In this document: positions 1 to 4,343 of the stretch, in pieces | Position numbering within the stretch: the first letter of the stretch is position 1 | Layout of the letters: every line of letters begins with the position of its first letter | Assembly: GCA_002315275.1 (NCBI GenBank) | Contig: DCGN01000148.1 | Span: 1-7,192, forward strand | Direction: 5' to 3' | Source of the DNA: Clostridiales bacterium UBA1777 | GTDB taxonomy: Bacteria; Bacillota; Clostridia; Oscillospirales; Oscillospiraceae | Length of the DNA: 7,192 nucleotides | The notes under the pieces: model-generated | Databases searched by the model: none | Told to the model about the DNA's origin: nothing | What the model saw: the letters and a program-made list of their open reading frames with translations, nothing else | Position numbers and translations under genes: made by a program

Positions 1-69
1 CGATACAAGACTCGAACTTGTGACCTCCCGCACGTCAAGCGGATGCGCTACCAGCTGCGCCAATCGTCC
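1..69 (-). tRNA. tRNA-Val (anticodon GAC), 3' end outside window
   Basis: Read on the minus strand, this folds as a tRNA. The acceptor 5' strand GGACGAT starts at 69, the D stem is GCGC/GCGC, and the anticodon stem TCCGC/GCGGG closes the loop TTGACGT, giving anticodon GAC at 36-34 (Val, codon GUC). The T arm is ACAAG-TTCGAGT-CTTGT. The visible 3' acceptor bases ATCG pair with CGAT of the 5' strand. The last three acceptor bases and the discriminator lie beyond base 1, so the gene is partial here. More tRNA or other stable RNA genes could follow in the same transcript, but they are not visible. Confidence 0.93.
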
Positions 70-89
70 GTTTCTCTGTCAGCTTGCAT

Positions 90-118
90 ATTCTACAACA
101 CGAATTACCAAATGTCAA
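90..118 (-). promoter_or_regulatory. Promoter of the tRNA-Val gene
   Basis: The minus strand has TTGACA (118-113), a 17-bp spacer and TAGAAT (95-90), one base from full consensus. Transcription would start near 83, about 14 nt before the tRNA 5' end. A run of seven A (128-122) lies just upstream of the -35 box and resembles an UP element, as expected for a strong stable-RNA promoter. Confidence 0.88.
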
Positions 119-126
119 GAGTTTTT

Positions 127-159
127 TTCGGGAGCCCGCGTTTTTTACGGGCTCCCGAA
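127..159 (-). other. 12-bp hairpin between the zinc-ribbon gene and the tRNA promoter
   Basis: A perfect 12-bp inverted repeat (127-138 with 148-159; CGGGAGCCCG core) encloses a 9-nt loop that contains a run of six T on the plus strand. It begins 16 bp past the stop codon of the zinc-ribbon gene, where a terminator is expected. In that gene's direction, however, the hairpin is followed by A7 and not by a U tract, and the plus strand also has no U tract after it. It may act as a 3'-end stabiliser or a weak or factor-dependent terminator. The label as a canonical intrinsic terminator is not supported. Confidence 0.6.
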
Positions 160-175
160 GGGCATGGCAGTTCGA

Positions 176-838
176 TTATTTCTCGCGGCAGTAGATTATC
201 ATCGTGGAAGTAACGCCGAAGCATTCTACGGTGACCTTTACGCCGCCGCCGATAGCGCCGATGCACTCTATCGTGCAGGTCTTGCCGTTATCGTCGGGAT
301 TCGGGGTGAGCTTGATGCAATCCTCGTTGGCGCTGGTCCATTTGTAAACGGGATTTTCGATCGTGGCGGGCCATGCGTTCGCGGTAAAGTCAAGCGGTTC
401 GTCGCCTACCCACATCGTCGGCCCGTTTTCCTCGGTGTACTTCGTGGTGTAGAACATGATGTCAATACTCTGGACGGCCGGCGTAGGCGTTGGCTCGGGA
501 GTGGGAGCGGTTTCTACAACGGGGATATCATTCGAGGTTACGGGGGCGGTGGGAACAACGTTCTGTGCTGCGGACTCCGCGCCGTCAAGACTCGTGGAGA
601 CCATGACTATAACTGCTATAAGAACGGCAACGACAAGGATGAGGCCGAAGATGGCCTGCCACTTCGTATTGCTTGCGGCTCTGTCGTATGCAGCCGTTCC
701 CTTAACCGTTCCCGCGGTAACGCCGGGAACTCTTCCGCTCTGCGCTACTCTGCGCGTTCCGCAGTTGGGGCAGCGGGTACGCACAGAAGAAAATGTCTCT
801 CCGCAGCGGCGGCATTTTACTTCAGGTATTAAGCTCAT
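176..838 (-). CDS. Zinc-ribbon, single-pass membrane protein with C-terminal Ig-like domain
   Basis: This 220-residue protein is not a gene I can name. Its N-terminus is a zinc ribbon with CxxC pairs at C9/C12 and C23/C26. A basic, Gly/Val-rich stretch (about 28-59) follows, then one hydrophobic transmembrane segment (about 61-82) and a Pro/Thr/Glu linker (about 107-121). The last hundred residues (about 124-220) look like a bacterial Ig-like (BIG2-type) beta-sandwich with a WTSANEDC strand and an alternating beta C-terminus. The likely topology is zinc ribbon in the cytoplasm and Ig-like domain outside. Such zinc-ribbon membrane proteins are common in Clostridia and mostly uncharacterised. 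The ATG at 838 is preceded by GGAGG six bases upstream, so the start is secure. The gene is a single transcription unit with its own promoter; its function is unknown. Confidence 0.88.
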   Translation of the reverse strand: MSLIPEVKCRRCGETFSSVRTRCPNCGTRRVAQSGRVPGVTAGTVKGTAAYDRAASNTKWQAIFGLILVVAVLIAVIVMVSTSLDGAESAAQNVVPTAPVTSNDIPVVETAPTPEPTPTPAVQSIDIMFYTTKYTEENGPTMWVGDEPLDFTANAWPATIENPVYKWTSANEDCIKLTPNPDDNGKTCTIECIGAIGGGVKVTVECFGVTSTMIIYCREK

Positions 839-886
839 AGGCTTCCTCCATTCAAAAGAACAGATAGTAATGCTGTGCTATAGTGC

Positions 887-915
887 ATAATACTACAAAA
901 ATGCGATTTAGTCAA
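887..915 (-). promoter_or_regulatory. Promoter of the zinc-ribbon membrane protein gene
   Basis: On the minus strand, TTGACT (915-910) is separated by 17 bp from TATTAT (892-887). Each box differs from consensus by one base. The expected start near 880 leaves a leader of about 42 nt before the ATG at 838. Confidence 0.85.
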
Positions 916-942
916 GCTTTTGCTCCATTTCAGCCATATTCT

Positions 943-970
943 CCCCCATAATAGGGGGTATGTATCCCCC
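943..970. repeat. Alternating C5/G5/C5 tracts (two overlapping inverted repeats)
   Basis: CCCCC-ATAATA-GGGGG-TATGTAT-CCCCC. The central G5 can pair with either C5. G/C tracts flanked by TA (ATACCCCC on the minus strand) are reminiscent of operators of the CsoR/RcnR repressor family. No such repressor or a metal-export target is visible here, so the regulator is unassigned. Confidence 0.6.
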
Positions 971-1051
971 ACATTGACCCTGTTTTCGGCATTTTCGGCT
1001 GCTGCGCTCCCCTTTTTATGCATTTTTTGCCAGATAAGAGCGGCAGGTTAT

Positions 1052-1083
1052 GCATTCTTCGGAAAAACGCGGAATGCTCCGAA
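1052..1083. repeat. Interlocked inverted repeats (a-b-a'-b')
   Basis: GCATTC (1052-1057) pairs with GAATGC (1072-1077), and TTCGGA (1058-1063) pairs with TCCGAA (1078-1083). The halves are adjacent with no gap on either side, and 8 nt separate the two blocks. The site ends 26 bp upstream of the -35 box at 1110. Confidence 0.75.
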
Positions 1084-1109
1084 ATATGAGCACGAACAGG
1101 CTTTTGCGG

Positions 1110-1138
1110 TTGAAAACGGTTTGAAACAATGGTAGAAT
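1110..1138 (+). promoter_or_regulatory. Promoter of the P-loop/CYTH gene
   Basis: TTGAAA (1110-1115), a 17-bp spacer and TAGAAT (1133-1138) form a strong sigma-A type promoter. The start point near 1145 gives a leader of about 29 nt before the ATG at 1174. It also excludes the in-frame ATG at 1129, which overlaps the promoter itself. Confidence 0.85.
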
Positions 1139-1173
1139 ATAGTATAAGCTATGATTGCAGGGGGAGCGACACT

Positions 1174-2274
1174 ATGGCAAAGAACATATGCAGGATCGTG
1201 CTTACGGGCGGCCCGGCCGCAGGAAAGACAACGCTTATCAGCCGCATACTCAAGGAATTCAAGCAGGAGGACGGTTGGCGCGTTATAACCATTCCCGAAA
1301 CAGCAACAGACCTCATCTCCGGCTTCGGCATAAAGCCGTTCGGAAACTGCGTGAGCATGCTGGAGTTCCAGTACTTCGTCATCAGCGACCAGCTCCACAA
1401 GGAGAAGCTTGCCCTCAAGGCCGCAGAGATGGTGCCGGAGGAGAACGTCCTCGTTATCTATGACCGCGCGATATTTGACGACAAGGCATATATCACGCAG
1501 GAGGAGTTCACCCGCGTGCTGGCATACTTCGGCAAGACCGAGGAGCAGATCCTCGCGGGCTACGATGCCGTTCTGCACCTTGTTTCCTGCGCAAAGGGAG
1601 CGGAGTTCGCATATAACTACGGCAACGCCGCACGCTATGAGGATGTTGAGAGCGCCCGCCGCATGGACGATCTCACGCTCGAATCGTGGAGCGCCCATCC
1701 GAACCGCACGATAATCGACAACTCCGTCAACTTCGAGGAGAAGATAAACCGCGCGCTCAAGGAGATATACAAGCTCATCGGCCGTTCCGCGCCCGATTCG
1801 AGCAAGCGCAAGTACCTCATCGCCATGCCGGACGTTGCCGCGCTTGAGAAGTACAACCCCTCGAAGGCCGAGATGATGCAGACTTATCTCACGCAGACGA
1901 ATCCGAACGTCGTCCGCCGCGTGCGCCAGCAGAAAAACGGCAACGAGTACCTCTACTTCTACACCGAGCGCCGCACGAATTCCGACGGCACAAAGTGGGT
2001 CACGGAGCGGCCTATCGCCGAAAAGGAGTACGTGGGCTATCTGATGGAGGCCGACCTGAGCCTGCACTCCGTGAGAAAGACGAAAATGCGCTTCAACTAC
2101 GAGGGACAGCGCCTCGAGCTCGATATCTATCCGTTTTCCGGGGACAAGGCCGTGCTGTTTGTGTTCGGCTGCGGAGACGATCCCAAGCTCCCCGAGGAGA
2201 TCGCGATGCTCAAGGACGTCACGGGAGATCCCGATTACAAAAACATTGTCTTCGCCAGAACGCAGGCCCTGTGA
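1174..2274 (+). CDS. P-loop NTPase with C-terminal CYTH-like domain
   Basis: The product has 366 residues. Residues 5-203 form a P-loop domain of the NadR-kinase/AAA_28 type. The Walker A motif GGPAAGKTT (12-20) has K18 and T19, a Walker B-like strand NVLVIYDR lies at 91-98, and HPNRTIIDNS at 175-184 is typical of the family. Residues 211-334 resemble a CYTH (triphosphate tunnel) domain: KRKYLI (211-216), a basic RRVRQ strand (248-252), YFYTER (261-266), and a late acidic LELDIY strand (314-319). The ExExK metal motif that opens CYTH domains is degraded here: S209 and K211 stand where the two Glu are expected, and only K213 remains. The architecture matches the family that includes Drosophila TTD14, so a nucleotide- or polyphosphate-linked role is possible, but the substrate is unknown. 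GGGGGAG at 1160-1166 decides the ATG at 1174. The gene ends with tandem TGA codons and is monocistronic. Confidence 0.9.
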   Translation: MAKNICRIVLTGGPAAGKTTLISRILKEFKQEDGWRVITIPETATDLISGFGIKPFGNCVSMLEFQYFVISDQLHKEKLALKAAEMVPEENVLVIYDRAIFDDKAYITQEEFTRVLAYFGKTEEQILAGYDAVLHLVSCAKGAEFAYNYGNAARYEDVESARRMDDLTLESWSAHPNRTIIDNSVNFEEKINRALKEIYKLIGRSAPDSSKRKYLIAMPDVAALEKYNPSKAEMMQTYLTQTNPNVVRRVRQQKNGNEYLYFYTERRTNSDGTKWVTERPIAEKEYVGYLMEADLSLHSVRKTKMRFNYEGQRLELDIYPFSGDKAVLFVFGCGDDPKLPEEIAMLKDVTGDPDYKNIVFARTQAL

Positions 2275-2296
2275 TGAGCCTACATATATAATATTT

Positions 2297-2325
2297 AAAG
2301 GAGCTGCGGGAAGCAGCTCCTTTTT
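2297..2325. terminator. Bidirectional terminator shared by the P-loop/CYTH and elaA genes
   Basis: AAAGGAGCTGC (2297-2307) pairs perfectly with GCAGCTCCTTT (2313-2323) around a GGGAA loop, and T5 follows on the plus strand. It lies 22 bp after the plus-strand stop and immediately past the minus-strand stop. The minus-strand tail (UUUAAAUAUU) is weaker but U-rich, so the hairpin probably serves both convergent genes. Confidence 0.88.
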
Positions 2326-2761
2326 ACAGTTTCAGCGTCATCTGAATATGCGGGATGCCGTCCTCAAGGAACTCGTCAGAGCTCTGCTCAAAGCCGCACT
2401 TTTCGTAAAGCCCTCTCGCGTACACCTGCGCCTCGAGCTTTATCTCCTTCGCGCCGAACACCCTCACCGCGGCGGCGACACCCTCGTTTACGAGCCTCGT
2501 GCCGAGGCCGATGCGGCGCTTTTTCACGACGACGCGGCCTATCGCGGGCGTGTCGAGCGTTTCGCCGGCGGGCAGCACACGCAGGTACGCCTCGATGCCG
2601 CCCTCGTCGCGGAGGAAGAGATGCAGCGCGTTCTGGTCGTGTCCGTCCAGCTCGGGATAGGGGCAGCTCTGCTCCACGACGAACACGTCCACGCGCAGCT
2701 TGATGATCTCGTACAGCTCCGCGGCGGTCAGCTCGTCAAAGCGCTTTGTTATCAGTTCCAT
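2324..2761 (-). CDS. elaA: ElaA-family GNAT N-acetyltransferase
   Basis: This 145-residue protein is one compact GNAT domain of the ElaA type, which would transfer an acetyl group from acetyl-CoA to an unknown amine in the cytoplasm. The ElaA signature is visible near the start: LYEIIKLRVDVFVVEQ (16-31), then CPYPELDGHD (33-42) and H47. The acetyl-CoA pyrophosphate loop follows as RRIGLG (82-87) after the RVVV strand, and the C-terminal AQVYARGLYEKCGF (111-124) is the usual last helix of the fold. Length fits the family (about 150). The ATG at 2761 is chosen because GGGGGAG lies seven bases upstream and the promoter ends just before it; a longer in-frame reading would run back through that promoter. 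The gene is monocistronic and its physiological substrate is not established. Confidence 0.92.
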   Translation of the reverse strand: MELITKRFDELTAAELYEIIKLRVDVFVVEQSCPYPELDGHDQNALHLFLRDEGGIEAYLRVLPAGETLDTPAIGRVVVKKRRIGLGTRLVNEGVAAAVRVFGAKEIKLEAQVYARGLYEKCGFEQSSDEFLEDGIPHIQMTLKL

Positions 2762-2789
2762 GGCAGTCTCCCCCGTTCCTTTTTGCGCT

Positions 2790-2818
2790 ATTATATATTC
2801 CCGCGCGCTTTTTTTCAA
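2790..2818 (-). promoter_or_regulatory. Promoter of elaA
   Basis: On the minus strand, TTGAAA (2818-2813), a 17-bp spacer and a perfect TATAAT (2795-2790). The start is expected near 2783, giving a leader of about 21 nt that consists mostly of the ribosome-binding site. The -35 box lies 20 bp from the -35 box of the diverging moaB promoter. Confidence 0.88.
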
Positions 2819-2838
2819 CAGCAAATGGCGCAAACCGA

Positions 2839-2867
2839 TTGAGAATCCCGCGCGATTCTGATATATT
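2839..2867 (+). promoter_or_regulatory. Promoter of the moaB-moaE operon
   Basis: TTGAGA (2839-2844), a 17-bp spacer and TATATT (2862-2867). The expected start is near 2874, with a leader of about 27 nt. The spacer contains the inverted repeat AGAATC (2842-2847)/GATTCT (2854-2859), which overlaps the -35 box and could be an operator. Confidence 0.82.
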
Positions 2868-2900
2868 ATATATAGAAAGAAAATCATCGGAGGACTGAGT

Positions 2901-3386
2901 ATGGAAAAGAAATATACCGCGGCGGTCATCACCGTCAGCGACAGATGCAGCCGGGGCGAGCAGGAGGACACGAGCGGCCCCGCCGTTGCGGCAATTATGC
3001 GCGAATACGGCTATGAGACGGTCAGCGCGGTCATCGTGCCCGACGAGGAGGACAAGATCGCCGCCGAGATGATCCGCTGCTGCGACGAGCTTCACGCGGA
3101 CATCGTTCTCGCCACGGGCGGCACGGGCTTTTCCCCGCGCGACGTGACCCCCGAGGCAACTCGCCGCGTTATCGAGCGCGAGACACCGTATATCCCGCTT
3201 GCGATGGTGTCCGCAAGCCTGCAGATAACGCCGCGTGCCATGCTCACGAGGATGACGGCGGGCATACGCGGAAGCAGCCTCATTCTCGATCTTCCCGGCA
3301 GCAGAAAAGCGGCCTGCGAAAATCTCTCCGCCGTTGTCGGTACGCTCGACCACGCGCTTGAGATGCTCGCGGGCGGAAGACACTGA
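2901..3386 (+). CDS. moaB: MogA/MoaB-family molybdopterin-binding protein
   Basis: The product has 161 residues, the usual length for the MogA/MoaB family. It carries the family's two signatures: TVSDRCSRGEQEDTSGP (11-27) and GGTGFSPRDVTPEAT (73-87), with D81 at the position of the catalytic Asp of MogA. A DLPGSRKA loop (130-137) follows near the C-terminus. In MogA this fold adenylylates molybdopterin before metal insertion during molybdenum (or tungsten) cofactor synthesis; MoaB proteins of this size do the same job in several prokaryotes. MogA and MoaB cannot be told apart safely from sequence alone, so the symbol is provisional. GGAGG at 2889-2893 sets the ATG. The gene is first in a two-gene operon, ten bases ahead of a MoaE-like gene, which supports a cofactor role. 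Confidence 0.92.
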   Translation: MEKKYTAAVITVSDRCSRGEQEDTSGPAVAAIMREYGYETVSAVIVPDEEDKIAAEMIRCCDELHADIVLATGGTGFSPRDVTPEATRRVIERETPYIPLAMVSASLQITPRAMLTRMTAGIRGSSLILDLPGSRKAACENLSAVVGTLDHALEMLAGGRH

Positions 3387-3396
3387 GGGCAGAAGT

Positions 3397-3801
3397 ATGG
3401 CAAGAGAGGATATCCCGTCGATAGACGGCTGGCTCAGGGAGGCAAAGGAGCTTCGGAGCGCGGGAAGGATCGGAATGTACGTGATCCATAACGGCGTGGT
3501 GCGCGAAACGGCAAAGGCGGAGGCACGCTTCGGCGAGGCGTCGGACAGGGTCACGGGGATGCTGTTTTCGTACGATGCCGCAAAGGCCGCCGCGGCTGCG
3601 GCGAGGGCCGAGAAGCTGGAGGGCATAAGCCGTGTGCGCGTGTGGCTCAACGAGGGCGAGCTTAAGGCGGGGGACGATATCATGTACGTTCTCATCGGCG
3701 GAGATATCCGCCCGCATGTTATAGCGGCGCTTGAGAGCCTCGTCGGAGAGCTGAAGGACGAATGCGTTACCGAAACGGAGCTTTTTGCACCCGAAAGCTG
3801 A
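3397..3801 (+). CDS. MoaE-like protein (divergent molybdopterin synthase large subunit)
   Basis: The 134-residue product aligns with MoaE, the catalytic subunit of molybdopterin synthase. HNGVVRE (31-37) matches the FTGKVR strand, SRVRVWLNEGELKAGDDIMYVLIGG (78-102) matches the HRIGELWPGDE region, and IRPHVIAALESLVGELK (104-120) matches the catalytic helix. Against E. coli MoaE, R104 is kept as R105 and K119 as K120. H103 is replaced by I104, and the second lysine, K126 in the FWKRE motif, is replaced by T127 within CVTETE. The usual C-terminal tail is also missing. This looks like a separate clostridial subfamily, and synthase activity is uncertain. No MoaD partner is encoded here. The ATG at 3397 follows GAGGG by seven bases; an in-frame upstream start inside moaB has no ribosome-binding site. 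Confidence 0.8.
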   Translation: MAREDIPSIDGWLREAKELRSAGRIGMYVIHNGVVRETAKAEARFGEASDRVTGMLFSYDAAKAAAAAARAEKLEGISRVRVWLNEGELKAGDDIMYVLIGGDIRPHVIAALESLVGELKDECVTETELFAPES

Positions 3802-3832
3802 CACCGCTTGCAAATTAAGATAAAGATCACGG

Positions 3833-3867
3833 TCGGCAGGCATGATTATTCATTCTTGCCGATTTTT
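3833..3867 (+). terminator. Terminator of the moaB-moaE operon
   Basis: TCGGCAGG (3833-3840) pairs with CTTGCCGA (3855-3862), with one G-U pair. ATGA/TCAT extends the stem inside the loop after a C/T mismatch. T5 follows at 3863-3867. The hairpin begins 31 bp after the moaE-like stop codon. Confidence 0.85.
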
Positions 3868-4130
3868 ATGCACCGAGCGAAACGGGATACATCTGCTTCA
3901 AAATGCGCGAAAGGAGCAAAACGGGCTTTAATGCGATTTGAGCGCGAAAAGCCCGTTTCAAAGGGGCGAGTTTGTTATTTTGCTGACGATTTGCTTTTTT
4001 TAACAAGATTTTCGGGGTCAATTTATGAAGCTTTCACATATACTCGCTCAAAAAAGGCAAAAAAATGCCCGTTTCAATTATTCTTCGGGGGCTCTGATTG
4101 AAATAACAGAATGATAAAAATTTAATTTTA
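3868..4130. other. Intergenic region without a gene, holding CGGG-type repeats
   Basis: I see no supportable gene in these 263 bp. A perfect 11-bp inverted repeat AAACGGGCTTT (3919-3929)/AAAGCCCGTTT (3948-3958) surrounds an 18-nt loop. GCCCGTTTCAA occurs twice (3951-3961 and 4067-4077), and GCGCGAAA occurs twice (3905-3912 and 3942-3949). A GAAACGGG copy lies at 3879-3886. Counting both orientations, (G/A)AAACGGG is present four times. The hairpin is not followed by a proper U tract on either strand. The region lies just upstream of the TRAP promoter. Confidence 0.65.
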
Positions 4131-4159
4131 TTGACATATTTTTATTCAAATGATAAAGT
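4131..4159 (+). promoter_or_regulatory. Promoter of the TRAP transporter operon
   Basis: A perfect TTGACA (4131-4136) is followed by a 17-bp spacer and TAAAGT (4154-4159). A TG one base upstream (4151-4152) makes it an extended -10. AT-rich DNA precedes the -35 box. The start is expected near 4166, giving a leader of about 178 nt before dctP. Confidence 0.8.
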
Positions 4160-4165
4160 GTTACC

Positions 4166-4343
4166 ATAATGTTTGTAGCTCGCAAACAAAGCGGGTCGCG
4201 GAACCGTTTCCGAGCCTTTGAGACGGGCGGAGCTGTGTTATCATCGGCAAGCGGGCCGATGGCAGAGCTGCCCGGCGTCGAGGGAAGGAGCGCAGACCGG
4301 ATCCGAAATGAATATGAGCAAATTTTTATTGGAGGATTGAAAA
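4166..4343 (+). promoter_or_regulatory. Long structured 5' leader of dctP, possible cis-acting RNA
   Basis: The leader is far longer than the 21-42 nt leaders elsewhere in the window, and much more GC-rich than the DNA before it. It can form GTTTGT/GCAAAC (4171-4176 with 4182-4187) and CGGAA/TTCCG (4199-4203 with 4208-4212). It also has a larger element in which GGGC and AGCT (4225-4234, two G bulged) pair with AGCT and GCCC (4266-4273), enclosing ATCGGC/GCCGAT (4243-4248 with 4255-4260) across an asymmetric internal loop. I cannot assign it to a known riboswitch class. No intrinsic terminator is visible inside it, so any control would more likely act on translation or RNA stability. Confidence 0.45.
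4308..4340 (+). other. Possible 10-codon upstream reading frame ahead of dctP
   Basis: ATG at 4308 opens a short frame (MNMSKFLLED) that stops at 4338-4340, four bases before the dctP ATG. The dctP ribosome-binding site GGAGG (4331-4335) lies inside its last codons. Only a weak GGAT precedes its own start, so translation is doubtful; coupling to dctP would be the interesting possibility. Confidence 0.2.

Larger units (their letters stand above)
916..1109. other. Intergenic region between divergent promoters, with two repeat structures
   Basis: I find no supportable gene in these 194 bp. The region holds alternating tracts CCCCC (943-947), GGGGG (954-958) and CCCCC (966-970), which can form two alternative hairpins. 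A direct repeat TATGCATT occurs at 1017-1024 and 1049-1056. A pair of interlocked inverted repeats lies at 1052-1083. All of these lie upstream of both flanking promoters, so they are more likely DNA-level control sites than leader RNA. Confidence 0.7.

Noticed and set aside
20..832. A 270-codon plus-strand frame at the left end
   Set aside because: It overlaps the tRNA and the zinc-ribbon gene in antisense, and has no ribosome-binding site or domain.
835..1023. A 62-codon minus-strand frame upstream of the zinc-ribbon gene
   Set aside because: It spans the promoter at 887-915 and has no ribosome-binding site.
1129..1173. Longer N-terminus for the P-loop/CYTH protein from ATG 1129
   Set aside because: That ATG overlaps the promoter and lies upstream of the expected transcript start; ATG 1174 has a strong ribosome-binding site.
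1048..2067. A 339-codon open frame on the minus strand
   Set aside because: It lies antisense to the P-loop/CYTH gene, whose motifs, promoter and ribosome-binding site are clear. The antisense translation shows no recognisable domain.
2762..2971. A 70-residue N-terminal extension of ElaA
   Set aside because: It would be encoded across the elaA promoter and into moaB in antisense. The ElaA family starts at the residue chosen.
2736..3830. A 364-codon open frame on the minus strand across moaB and the MoaE-like gene
   Set aside because: It is antisense to two recognisable genes, runs through both divergent promoters, and reads as low-complexity Ser/Ala/Arg sequence.
3808..4101. A 97-codon frame after the MoaE-like gene
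   Set aside because: It would start at TTG without a ribosome-binding site and run straight through the terminator at 3833-3867; composition is not protein-like.
4166..4343. T-box or molybdenum-cofactor riboswitch in the dctP leader
   Set aside because: GCGGGTCGCGGAACCG only loosely resembles a T-box antiterminator and the specifier stem and terminator are missing. The nearby moa genes suggested a cofactor RNA, but I could not match its conserved structure.
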